Assembly: GCF_017599385.1 (NCBI RefSeq)
Contig: NZ_JAGFPK010000001.1
Span: forward strand, 2,307,541-2,371,540
Direction: 5' to 3'
Source: Ciceribacter sp. L1K22
GTDB taxonomy: Bacteria; Pseudomonadota; Alphaproteobacteria; Rhizobiales; Rhizobiaceae
Length of the DNA: 64,000 bases
The translations under genes were made by a program, and so were the position numbers. Under the pieces are notes generated by a model, which saw only the letters and a program-made list of their open reading frames with translations, searched no databases and was not told the origin of the DNA. The first letter of the stretch is position 1; every line of letters starts with the position of its first letter. This document shows positions 16,838-24,347 of the stretch, one piece after another.

Positions 16838-17341
16838 CTACTTCATCTTTGATTTCAGTTCGCCCTCCAACCCGGTGTGGACCGCGTCGATTAACGTCTG
16901 CAGCTTTGCCGCTGACTCCGAGACGATCCGAAGTCTTTCGCGGGGTGCCTTGGGGGCGTAAAGGCGATCGTACGTACCCACGAAACTGTCAAAATTGATT
17001 TCTGCAGATTGCACCCAGTCACATCGGCTTGAGTGATGACTGGTGTCGAGGGCCTCAAGAAACACCGTCAATTCATTAAATTCCGCCGAAATCTGCTGGT
17101 TTAGCGCCTTCACGCGCTCGTCGATCGCAGGTTGCCCGTCTGCCGACAATTCAAGGGCCGTCACCTGCTTCTTACTGGCCCTCAACTTGTTGAGCGACTG
17201 ATCAACGGGCGTCTTAAGCGTCTTAAACTCGGCTAGCGCATGCCCTGCCCTCCACTGCAATGAAGAGCGTCGCGAGTTGATCAAGTTCCAGATCAAACTC
17301 ACAGCGATGCCTACCCAAGGCGCCCAATCCTTAAACCCCAC
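16838..17341 (-). CDS. Membrane-anchored helical protein of the GHKL/STAS cassette
   Basis: The 167-residue protein starts at GTG 17341 behind GAGGG. It has one N-terminal transmembrane segment (about residues 6-22, WAPWVGIAVSLIWNLI) followed by long amphipathic helices that may form a coiled coil. It lies 14 bases downstream of the STAS-like gene and is third in the operon, so it could be the effector or membrane anchor of that module. No family recognised. Base composition is more A/T-rich than the phage genes beside it. Confidence 0.65.
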   Translation of the reverse strand: MGFKDWAPWVGIAVSLIWNLINSRRSSLQWRAGHALAEFKTLKTPVDQSLNKLRASKKQVTALELSADGQPAIDERVKALNQQISAEFNELTVFLEALDTSHHSSRCDWVQSAEINFDSFVGTYDRLYAPKAPRERLRIVSESAAKLQTLIDAVHTGLEGELKSKMK

Positions 17342-17355
17342 TGAACCCTCTTAGG

Positions 17356-17679
17356 TCACAAAAGAGAACGCCTCTGCATTAACGACGCGCGGATGCCGTT
17401 GTCGATCTGCTCCAGCACGACGGGATCCGCACGAAACTGATACCGTGACAGAAACTTCTCCCGGTTGCCGAAAAGGCGCACACTCTCCGCAAACATTCCC
17501 TGGAAGAAGGACGGCGTAACGGAGTAGACAAAGTCGGGGATCGAAACGACAACTTGGTCTCCCGCCTTGTCAAGTTCCTCAAGTTTAAACTTCTTGCGCG
17601 CTGCCAGACCTCGGTCATGGCCCGACAGATTGTGAACCTCGCCGTTGCCGGTCAGTTCAATCAGCTCTATCTGTTGCAT
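17356..17679 (-). CDS. STAS-like (DUF4325-type) protein
   Basis: The 107-residue protein has the DUF4325 pattern: a beta-strand VVVSIPDFVYSVTPSFFQGMFAESVRLFG in the middle third, where VTPSF precedes a helix, as in anti-sigma-antagonist-like STAS folds. DUF4325 proteins are typically encoded next to ATPases of the GHKL class. ATG 17679 lies inside the end of the ATPase gene (23-base overlap), so the two are translationally coupled. It probably binds the ATPase as a phosphorylation- or nucleotide-controlled partner. Confidence 0.75.
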   Translation of the reverse strand: MQQIELIELTGNGEVHNLSGHDRGLAARKKFKLEELDKAGDQVVVSIPDFVYSVTPSFFQGMFAESVRLFGNREKFLSRYQFRADPVVLEQIDNGIRASLMQRRSLL

Positions 17680-19141
17680 TCAGCACCGCCATTAGGTCGT
17701 TTTTGCTCAGTACAAAGGTCACACCGATGATTGTACCGGGAAATCGTGAATTAAGATCGAAGACGAAATTACTGTCAGGTGGTTCGTGAGGCGAGTTGTC
17801 CTCATTGAACCACTGGACTCGAGGATCGTCTTGTTGTTTTCGTTGCCCTACCAAATAAGGCGACCTCGCTCTTATGCAAGACCGCCCTGATACAATGGTC
17901 ATTCTCGGTTCCCGCCCGCTGTGGCCTGTGACACCAAGAACGCTGATCAATTCTAGCACTTCCTGCAGGCCAACGCCACCGCGCCCAAAGGTCGCGGCTG
18001 CATGATCCCGGGTGATCCCATCCTGTAGTCCAACGAGCGTAGTAAGTGTATCGGCAGATATCCCGCACCCTCTGTGGCTGTCGGTGTACTTGTTAATTGT
18101 GGCGCGGGTGGAAACAGAAGCTGTCCGGAGGCTTTCGGCCATCGATGCACCCACGCTCAGGAACCCTAGGTGACACCGATAGACTTCGTCTTCTTCCTCT
18201 TTTCGTCTCGCCATAAACGCCGCCACTGACCAGCCGCCGTCTTTACCAGGCGGGTCCGAGTGGCGCTCGGCATTATCAAGCAACTCTCCGATGATGCTCG
18301 CGAACCGCGACTTCCCCGACGTGGTTAGTTCGAGCTCATCCGCAGCGGTCCCGAGCCACGCGTCGAGCGCATCACAAAATTCGTCAACGACCTTCTCGCG
18401 AGACTGTGGTTCGAGGTGCCGTTCGCTACTTCGAGAACTGCCTGAAGCGCGCCGCACTCGACGCGGAAAAGCCCAAACGTCCTCGGTGTCGGCGAGGTCG
18501 GGCAGCTTCATTCCCAAATCCCGGCGAAGCCTTAGCGCCTCGATCACCTTCTGTATGGGCAGGGTCATTCTTCCGCCTCGAAATACGCGCGACAACTGAG
18601 GCCACATTTCAGCAAGGACCAAGTAAGCAGCGACATCCGAACAATATTCATCATCAAAGTGGAGCAGTGCCGACACCGCATTCGCTTCAAAATCCAAGAT
18701 ATCCTTAAGCTGCTCGATCGTTTCCTCTGGAAAATCGATAAAATTGAAGTTTTGCAACACCAGCTGTTGATACCGCTGATCCTCTTTCCGTTTCAGGACA
18801 GGAACCCACTCCGAGCGCCGGTTGGGCATCAACCCAGACGCGAGCTTGTTCTCCCCGTACTTGCCACGGATCAAGAGCGCCATGGGCACTTTGTTACGTT
18901 TGCCTTTCTTGAAAGTCTTCAAAACTTGCCGGGACTTTCTCTTGGCAAACCTGCCCTCGGCAACCGCCGTGCCCTTCAAAGCACCGGCGCCCGGCCCGGC
19001 CTTCCTCAGGTTCCGGCGGTACTCCGACAGCCAGAACCTGATTTTATCTTCACCAGAAATCGCGCTTCTTTGTCGGCCAGTTCGGGCGGTGCTCCGCTGG
19101 GCACGCAACTTCTGCAGTTGTCTGAAAATGTTATCGAACAC
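17657..19141 (-). CDS. GHKL-type ATPase of an accessory three-gene cassette
   Basis: The protein is about 494 residues from GTG 19141, which follows GGAGTGAGG; a TTG at 19243 would add 34 residues but lacks a ribosome site. The N-terminal third is basic and unassigned. The C-terminal third holds GHKL ATP-binding features: IGELLDNAERHS (N-box with the Mg-binding Asn) and GRGGVGLQEVLELI (glycine-rich G-box). No HisKA dimerisation helix or H-box was seen, so it resembles anti-sigma or defence ATPases more than sensor kinases. It is first in a leftward operon with the STAS-like and membrane genes and has A/T-richer codon use than the phage genes. Confidence 0.72.
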   Translation of the reverse strand: MFDNIFRQLQKLRAQRSTARTGRQRSAISGEDKIRFWLSEYRRNLRKAGPGAGALKGTAVAEGRFAKRKSRQVLKTFKKGKRNKVPMALLIRGKYGENKLASGLMPNRRSEWVPVLKRKEDQRYQQLVLQNFNFIDFPEETIEQLKDILDFEANAVSALLHFDDEYCSDVAAYLVLAEMWPQLSRVFRGGRMTLPIQKVIEALRLRRDLGMKLPDLADTEDVWAFPRRVRRASGSSRSSERHLEPQSREKVVDEFCDALDAWLGTAADELELTTSGKSRFASIIGELLDNAERHSDPPGKDGGWSVAAFMARRKEEEDEVYRCHLGFLSVGASMAESLRTASVSTRATINKYTDSHRGCGISADTLTTLVGLQDGITRDHAAATFGRGGVGLQEVLELISVLGVTGHSGREPRMTIVSGRSCIRARSPYLVGQRKQQDDPRVQWFNEDNSPHEPPDSNFVFDLNSRFPGTIIGVTFVLSKNDLMAVLNATDRAD

Positions 19142-19227
19142 TGAAACCTCACTCCAAAGCCGAGGTAAGCCGCTTAAATGTACTGGCGCAACACACGAGT
19201 GGTCCAAATGCACAACAATTTTAGGAT

Positions 19228-19279
19228 GAGCTGCCCAGAGCAACGCAGCGCGTTGGGCGCCGCGAACTCTGGGCAGCTC
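19228..19279. repeat. 13-bp perfect inverted repeat upstream of the GHKL operon
   Basis: GAGCTGCCCAGAG at 19228-19240 pairs exactly with CTCTGGGCAGCTC at 19267-19279 around a 26-base loop rich in GC. It lies about 90 bases before the GHKL start and about 290 bases before the AlpA promoter. It could be an operator, an attenuator or a terminator; no strong T-run follows on either strand. Confidence 0.6.
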
Positions 19280-19280
19280 C

Positions 19281-19385
19281 TTAGCGTTGGCGATGAACCG
19301 CCTGGTGCACGAGTAACAGGAACGTCAGAATGGTCGCTACAGAAGACGCGACAGACAAAATCTGTAGGAATACTTGCAAGACCAT
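19281..19385 (-). CDS. Possible 34-residue single-pass membrane peptide
   Basis: On the minus strand ATG at 19385 opens a frame with a continuous hydrophobic core (LQVFLQILSVASSVATILTF, then LLLVHQ) and a basic end (HRQR). GAGGGAG precedes it, but with only about 1 base spacing; TTG at 19379 would be better spaced. It could be a toxin-like or accessory peptide of the GHKL cassette, or a chance hydrophobic frame. The rest of the 19244-19632 gap holds the inverted repeat and the AlpA promoter. Confidence 0.3.
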   Translation of the reverse strand: MVLQVFLQILSVASSVATILTFLLLVHQAVHRQR

Positions 19386-19540
19386 CTCCCTCGACGGGGT
19401 GATCGCGGGGCTATCGAACGGAGCCTCATTTAACACTCCGCTAGCGCCGGGCCATGGGCAACTTGCGCTCAATTGCAATCGCCGCATCGGATATAGGCTT
19501 CCTCTTGGCGGACGCAAGTCCGCAGCCCCGCAAATTGCTG

Positions 19541-19583
19541 TTGCATCCTCTCCCGTCGTCTCCTATGTTCTCTTTAGCGGACA
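19541..19583 (+). promoter_or_regulatory. Promoter with operator copy upstream of alpA-like gene
   Basis: TTGCAT at 19541-19546 and TATGTT at 19564-19569 are 17 bases apart. An 18-bp operator variant (TGTTCTCTTTAGCGGACA) at 19566-19583 overlaps the -10 and matches 14 of 18 bases of the operator at 7358-7375. This links the AlpA gene at 19633 to the same repressor circuit. Confidence 0.65.
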
Positions 19584-19632
19584 GGCAGCCGGCGCGACGC
19601 GCCACAACGCCACACATCTCTTCGGAGCCGCC

Positions 19633-19836
19633 ATGTCCGCAGCATCTCCCAAAGTAGACCCATATCTTACGATCAAGGACATCACGTCTTTGGCACAGGT
19701 GCAGCCCAGCACGATCTACCGGTGGATCGAGCAGGGCCAGTTCCCCGCCGGCGTGAAACTCGGCGCCAATTGCGTCCGCTGGCGCGCCTCGGCCATCGCG
19801 GCGTGGCAGGACAGTAAGGAGCGCAAGGCGTCATGA
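19633..19836 (+). CDS. AlpA-family helix-turn-helix regulator
   Basis: The 67-residue protein has the AlpA/excisionase-type winged helix: YLTIKDITSLAQVQPSTIYRWIEQGQFPAGVKLGANCVRWRASAIAAW. AlpA-like proteins activate integrase/excision genes in prophages and islands. A promoter and operator lie 50-90 bases upstream. Unusually, no integrase gene follows; it may be on the far side of the element, outside the window. Confidence 0.88.
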   Translation: MSAASPKVDPYLTIKDITSLAQVQPSTIYRWIEQGQFPAGVKLGANCVRWRASAIAAWQDSKERKAS

Positions 19837-20051
19837 CCGCCCTGCACCCTTGTCTTCCTGACACGCTGCAGATTTCTCTCACGACCGTGCTGGATGGGTG
19901 CCAGACGACAGTCACTTACGTTGTCCCCGCCAGCGATAAAGACCCTATGGAGATGGCCCTCGGTGAGTTGCGGGCCTACCCGGCACTGACTGCGGCATGC
20001 ATGCTTGAAGCAGTAGTTCAGGCTCACACTCGCAGTTCATCAGCGGGATAA
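19833..20051 (+). CDS. Hypothetical phage protein, last visible gene of the element
   Basis: The 72-residue protein is coupled to the AlpA gene by an ATGA overlap. It has a beta-rich N-terminal half (LQISLTTVLDGCQTTVTYVVPA) and a helical end. No family recognised. The element's right boundary probably lies in the 20052-20223 gap, where no tRNA or clear att repeat was found. Confidence 0.5.
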   Translation: MTALHPCLPDTLQISLTTVLDGCQTTVTYVVPASDKDPMEMALGELRAYPALTAACMLEAVVQAHTRSSSAG

Positions 20052-20223
20052 TTTTGCGGGCACAAATGCGGGCATCGTTAGCCGGATAGTGAAACAAAGT
20101 ATAGCGATCACAATTACATAAAGGCATGATTGGGGCGGACACCTCTTCCGCCAATTCGCCTTCGAAAATCTTCGCTTTCCCGGACGTGCTGCTGACTTGC
20201 AATTATTGGCGCCAGGAGAGGTA

Positions 20224-20964
20224 TCAGTCGAAGCTAGCCGGGACCGATCCCAGGAGAAGATGTCGTGCGACTCCTGGTGCTAGACGATTGATCAGACGAA
20301 GTATCCGGGCCTTTCCTATCCACATCTCGGACTTCCCACCGTTCAGCCCATTCAGGATGGCCGCAGCGGCAACTTTCGCGTCGATCTTGCCTCTGCCACG
20401 TCCTGCGGTCATTTCGGTGTCGACCAGCGGCAAAAACGCCTCGCTTACCAGCACGTTGGGCCAGGCACGGGCCCGTCCACGCAGCGCGATTGTCGTGTTT
20501 CCGAGACCCGCCTTTGCGGCGCAGTATGCTGGCGCCGCGACTTTTGGCGCGAGAGCAAGTCCGCTGTTCACATTGCAAACGAACCCCTTTGGAGCGGTGG
20601 CGATTGTGGCGAGCAGCCCGTATGACAGGCAGAGCGGCGCGACCAGATCGACAAAAACGTCCGCCACCACGCTTTTCACGAGGTCGACGGGCGCTGATGT
20701 GACGAGATCGAGCTCCGTCTGGATCGCCGCATTGTTGATTAATCCCCGCGGCGCAAGCGCGTTCAGTGTGTCTATCAAGGTCGGAAGTTGCGTGGGCTTG
20801 GAAAGGTCACAGGCAACGAAGCGAAAACCCTCCGTCTCTGGATGATCGGGAGGATGGCGCGAGACGCCGACGACGGTTTGACCCGTAGCAAGCAACTGCC
20901 GAACGAGTTCGAGACCAATCCCCCGGCTTGCACCGGTGACGATAATCGGGCGGTCGTCAATCAT
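20224..20964 (-). CDS. SDR-family oxidoreductase
   Basis: The 246-residue Rossmann-fold protein has the dinucleotide motif TGASRGIGLE (residues about 12-21), NNAAI, and the catalytic Ser...YCAAK arrangement (AYCAAKAG). It is an NAD(P)-dependent dehydrogenase/reductase of unknown substrate. ATG 20964 lies inside the end of the darcynin-like gene (8-base overlap) with AGGGGAG upstream, so the pair is an operon facing away from TetR. Confidence 0.85.
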   Translation of the reverse strand: MIDDRPIIVTGASRGIGLELVRQLLATGQTVVGVSRHPPDHPETEGFRFVACDLSKPTQLPTLIDTLNALAPRGLINNAAIQTELDLVTSAPVDLVKSVVADVFVDLVAPLCLSYGLLATIATAPKGFVCNVNSGLALAPKVAAPAYCAAKAGLGNTTIALRGRARAWPNVLVSEAFLPLVDTEMTAGRGRGKIDAKVAAAAILNGLNGGKSEMWIGKARILRLINRLAPGVARHLLLGSVPASFD

Positions 20965-21301
20965 ATTGCGACATCTCCCCTTCATAACGCTGCCAACCGT
21001 TTTCGATGGCGGCTAGGATTGCCACTTGTTCGAAATAGGGCACCGCAAACAGGGGTGTATCGCGCAGCCGCTCCATGATGGCGTGGAGCGTACGGACCGA
21101 AGGCACCGACACCATCCATATATCGGAGCACAAGGTGGTGAAGGCCTCGCTGTCAAACTGCCGAACACTGATGCCGGTCTCGACCGGTACCGCTTCCTGG
21201 CCGATCCGTCGGCGTTGCTCTCTGGGCAATGCCAGCCATGACGGAAGGGCGCGGACAAGAACAAAGACAGTCAACTCATCTTGTTGAGAACAATCTCGCA
21301 T
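20957..21301 (-). CDS. Darcynin-like protein
   Basis: The 114-residue protein resembles the darcynin family: LTVFVLVRALPSWLALPREQRRRI, an RQFDSEAFTT block, then FAVPYFEQVAILAAIENGW. Darcynins are small dimeric alpha/beta-barrel-like proteins of unknown function, often next to SDR genes and TetR regulators. Its promoter shares the 75-base intergenic region with the TetR gene. Confidence 0.75.
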   Translation of the reverse strand: MRDCSQQDELTVFVLVRALPSWLALPREQRRRIGQEAVPVETGISVRQFDSEAFTTLCSDIWMVSVPSVRTLHAIMERLRDTPLFAVPYFEQVAILAAIENGWQRYEGEMSQYD

Positions 21302-21339
21302 GCAAACCTCCTTGATTACCGGGTTCGATCTGCATTATC

Positions 21340-21351
21340 GAGTAATTACTC
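21340..21351. promoter_or_regulatory. Probable TetR operator in divergent intergenic region
   Basis: GAGTAATTACTC is a perfect 12-bp palindrome midway between the darcynin-like start (21301) and the TetR start (21377). Its size, symmetry and position fit an autoregulatory TetR-family operator. Confidence 0.65.
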
Positions 21352-21376
21352 AGTTTTCCTACTCGCATTTCGCTGG

Positions 21377-21976
21377 ATGGACCGTTACGTGCCGAAAGCC
21401 CCGAGGGAGCCCCGAAAGACGCCCCGACAACGCCGGGCGGTCGCAACATGCGCCGCCATCGTCGAGGCGGCGGCTCGCATACTCGAAGAGGGTGGTGTTG
21501 TGTCGATCAACACCAATCTCGTTGCCGAAAGAGCCGGGGTGAGTATCGGCACGCTCTATCAGTACTATCCGGACAAGGAAGCTATCCTGGTGGCTCTTGT
21601 CCGTCGTGAGCGCGAAAGCCTGCTCAAGAGCTTGCGCACCATCGCCGCAAACAGCCCGACGGCTTTGGAGGAAATGGTCGAGCTATCGATACGACACCAA
21701 TTCGGGCGACCACGTCTTGCCGCGGCGCTCGAGGTGGCGGAAACGACGCTCCACCTCGATGCCGAGGCAACCAAGATGACGCGGGAAATCGCGGAACTGT
21801 CCTCCGAGCTGCTCGTCGCGCGTTTCGGTCAGCTTGACCGCGTCGACCTCCTGACTGCCGTCATCATCGGACGCGCGGTGATAAACGCGGCGGGCGAAGG
21901 CCAGCTGCCTGAGACGGCGTTGCTGGACCGCGTCGTCGATGCGGTGAGCGGCTATCTCGAAAAGGTTCGGGGCTAG
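21377..21976 (+). CDS. TetR/AcrR-family transcriptional regulator
   Basis: The 199-residue protein has a canonical TetR N-terminal HTH: AIVEAAARILEEGG, then LVAERAGVSIGTLYQYYPDKEAILVALVRRE. A helical ligand-binding domain follows. ATG 21377 is the natural start; an upstream in-frame ATG at 21281 would overlap the divergent gene. It likely represses the darcynin-SDR operon and itself through the palindrome at 21340. Confidence 0.92.
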   Translation: MDRYVPKAPREPRKTPRQRRAVATCAAIVEAAARILEEGGVVSINTNLVAERAGVSIGTLYQYYPDKEAILVALVRRERESLLKSLRTIAANSPTALEEMVELSIRHQFGRPRLAAALEVAETTLHLDAEATKMTREIAELSSELLVARFGQLDRVDLLTAVIIGRAVINAAGEGQLPETALLDRVVDAVSGYLEKVRG

Positions 21977-22015
21977 GCCATCGGCGAACCGCAAGCCCCG
22001 GCCGTAACACGAAAG

Positions 22016-22612
22016 CTATTTTTCATGTGTGTCGTCGGATCGCATCGCCACCAACAACCAGTATCCAAGCCCCAGCGCCACTAGCGCCGCGGCGACAAAG
22101 CCCAACAGGTTGGTGGCCATGTCTGACGCAAGTTCCAGGTTTCCGGTGAAAACGTAGCCGAGACCGACATAGAGGCTGACCCAGACCATCTCGCCGGCGA
22201 TGCCCCAGAGTGTGAAGGAAAGCCAGGATTGCCCTGCCGCCCCGGCGGCAAAATTGACATACGGACCGAGCGCCGAAGCGAACCACCGGGACAGAAAGAC
22301 CGCCAGCGCTCCCTTCTCGACCAGCATCGCCCGGGCCTTGTCCACGGGATTGGAGCGTGTCGACAGGTGCCTGAGAAACGGCTCGCCGCGCCATCGACCG
22401 ATTCCGAATCCCGTCTGGTCGCCGGCGATCGCCCCCGCCAGCGCATAGCCGGCGCTTTCCGCGAGCGTCAGGTCGCCTGAAGCGACAAAACCGCCCGCCG
22501 TTAACATCAGCACAGATGCCGGGATCGGTACGCCGAGACAGGAGATGAAGGTCGAAAACGCCAGCAGGTGCACGCCATATTGCGGCACAAGGCCGATCAG
22601 CCATTCCGTCAT
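22016..22612 (-). CDS. DedA-family membrane protein
   Basis: The 198-residue protein has DedA/SNARE-associated features: N-terminal LIGLVPQYGVHLLAFSTFISCLGVPIPASVLMLTAGGF, then GDQTGFGIGRWRGE and the conserved FLSRWFASALGPYVNFAAGAAG (F-x-R-x3-R-like region, here with Trp/Ala). DedA proteins act in membrane lipid flipping, including undecaprenyl phosphate and phosphatidylethanolamine. ATG 22612 overlaps the stop of the upstream membrane gene (ATGA). Confidence 0.9.
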   Translation of the reverse strand: MTEWLIGLVPQYGVHLLAFSTFISCLGVPIPASVLMLTAGGFVASGDLTLAESAGYALAGAIAGDQTGFGIGRWRGEPFLRHLSTRSNPVDKARAMLVEKGALAVFLSRWFASALGPYVNFAAGAAGQSWLSFTLWGIAGEMVWVSLYVGLGYVFTGNLELASDMATNLLGFVAAALVALGLGYWLLVAMRSDDTHEK

Positions 22613-22971
22613 GGATCGACTGCCCTGCCCGCAAGCGGCGCGAGAGCGCGAACCGCTTGATCGACGTCGGCAATCAGTGCCTCGACGGGGACGCCTTTTT
22701 CCTGAGCCAAGTCCTCCAGACGCTGACGCTTGCCGCGTCTGAAAGGCAGTTGCACCGCCTCGGCCAGTTCCTCTGGATCGACCTGCCAGCTCCGGGCCAC
22801 ATAGCCGATGGTCATCCAAGGCCTGACGGTCTCGTTCTGATGCGTCTGCCAGTAGGCGACCTGGTAGAGAAAGCGACCGGCAAAGACCAGGGCGACCACC
22901 GAAGACACGACGAAAGCCGAGAAAAGCAGCGGGTGCTTCCGGGAAAGCGTTCTCACGGCATCAATCGCCAT
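22609..22971 (-). CDS. Hypothetical single-pass membrane protein
   Basis: The 120-residue protein has one transmembrane segment (residues about 15-38, LLFSAFVVSSVVALVFAGRFLYQVAYW) and a helical cytosolic or periplasmic tail ending in an Ala-rich helix. It forms a two-gene operon with dedA. Function unknown. Confidence 0.75.
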   Translation of the reverse strand: MAIDAVRTLSRKHPLLFSAFVVSSVVALVFAGRFLYQVAYWQTHQNETVRPWMTIGYVARSWQVDPEELAEAVQLPFRRGKRQRLEDLAQEKGVPVEALIADVDQAVRALAPLAGRAVDP

Positions 22972-23152
22972 CGGGCCCCTCCAGTCTCTTCAGCCGGCGT
23001 GCCTGCATTTCCGGCTTACGCATCCATGAAACCCGCTTATCGCTCCGTCAAGCTTAACTCCCCCCGAGACGCTTGCGACCATCTTGCTAAATCCTCGGAA
23101 TCCTAACATTGATACGCGCGATGGCCACGCGCCATCGAGGGGGCAATGCATC

Positions 23153-24334
23153 ATGGATACGTTTACAAAGACCACGAGCACCTCGTGGTTCCAAAGGCTC
23201 GGCCAGTCGCTGGCAGGCATTCTGATCGGGATCGTTCTGGTCCTTGGCTCGATCGTCCTGCTCTTCTGGAACGAGGGACGCACGGTGAAGACGGCCCGCG
23301 CACTCGAGGAAGGTGCCGGCATCGTCCAGACGATCGACCCAAAGGGTGATCTCGTCGCGGCGAACGGAAAGCTGGTGCATTTCTCCGGCACCTTCGAGCC
23401 CGGCGGGATCGCCTCCGACGACGAATTTCCCGGCATTTCGGCGCCCGAAGGTGCCGCCGCCCTCATCCGCTCGGTCGAGATGTACCAATGGCGCGAAAAC
23501 CAGAAGTCCGAGACGCGCACCAAGCTCGGCGGCGGCGAGGAGACGGTGACGACCTATACCTATGAAAAGGTCTGGTCCGACGACGCGATCGACAGCAGCC
23601 GGTTCGAAAAGCCCGAAAGCCACGCCAATCCGCCCATGCCTTACGAGAGCCGTACCTTCGAGGTCACCGGCGGGACGGTCGGCTCGATAGAGCTCGGACC
23701 GGATGCCTTTGGCGGACTGGGTTCGTCCAAAGCCCTTCCGCCCACGGCAGACATGCTCTCGACCATCCAGGCGGTGACGGGCTCGGGCCAGCGGGTCGTC
23801 CTCGAAAACGGCAAGGTCAGCATCCGCAGGGGCGACACCGACGAGATCGGCGCGCTGCGCATCGGCTATAGCGTCCGCACCATCAGCGACATCAGCGCCG
23901 TCGGCCGTCTCGAGGGCGGGCGTCTCACCGCCTACACCGCCTCGAACGGCAACGAAATCCTGCTGGCCGAGGACGGCACAGCGTCGGCGCAGCAGATGTT
24001 CGATACCGCCATATCCGGCAACGCCGTTATCGCCTGGGTTCTGCGGCTGGTTGGCTTCATCGCCATGCTGATCGGCTTCAATCTGGTCTTCTCGGTCATC
24101 GGCGTGGCCGGCGACATTATTCCGCTGGTCGGAAGTCTGCTGCGGTTTGCAACGGGCATCGTCGCCTTCGCGCTCGCCGCCTTCGGCAGTCTGCTCGTCA
24201 TCGGCATCGCCTGGTTCTGGTACCGGCCAGTTCTCTCGCTGGCCCTGATCGGTGGCGGTGTCGTTATCGCGTTGGTGGCGATGCGGTTTGCGAAATCCCG
24301 GGCAACCTCTAAAGCAGCCGCCGTGGCCGCCTGA
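23153..24334 (+). CDS. TMEM43-family membrane protein
   Basis: The 393-residue protein has an N-terminal membrane segment (IGLVLGSIVLLFWNEGR pattern, about residues 20-40). A long soluble domain holds the TMEM43-typical stretch GKLVHFSG, and a cluster of three to four hydrophobic helices closes the C-terminus. Bacterial TMEM43 homologues have no assigned biochemical role. The ATG at 23153 has GGGGGC just upstream; an earlier ATG at 23084 would give an unlikely polar extension. Confidence 0.88.
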   Translation: MDTFTKTTSTSWFQRLGQSLAGILIGIVLVLGSIVLLFWNEGRTVKTARALEEGAGIVQTIDPKGDLVAANGKLVHFSGTFEPGGIASDDEFPGISAPEGAAALIRSVEMYQWRENQKSETRTKLGGGEETVTTYTYEKVWSDDAIDSSRFEKPESHANPPMPYESRTFEVTGGTVGSIELGPDAFGGLGSSKALPPTADMLSTIQAVTGSGQRVVLENGKVSIRRGDTDEIGALRIGYSVRTISDISAVGRLEGGRLTAYTASNGNEILLAEDGTASAQQMFDTAISGNAVIAWVLRLVGFIAMLIGFNLVFSVIGVAGDIIPLVGSLLRFATGIVAFALAAFGSLLVIGIAWFWYRPVLSLALIGGGVVIALVAMRFAKSRATSKAAAVAA

Positions 24335-24347
24335 GATAGCGGCGCGC

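Noticed and set aside
17657..19141. Two-component sensor kinase
   Set aside because: GHKL motifs are present but no HisKA phospho-acceptor helix or receiver partner is seen; the neighbours are STAS-like and a membrane protein.
1..20051. CRISPR array or tandem DNA repeats
   Set aside because: No regularly spaced identical repeats were seen; the only repeats are the short operators and the coded protein repeats of the C5 methyltransferase.
20052..20123. Repeat-like stretch TTGCGGGCACAAATGCGGGCA as a possible attachment core
   Set aside because: It resembles sequence near some integration sites, but no matching copy was found in the window, there is no tRNA, and the left end of the element is outside.
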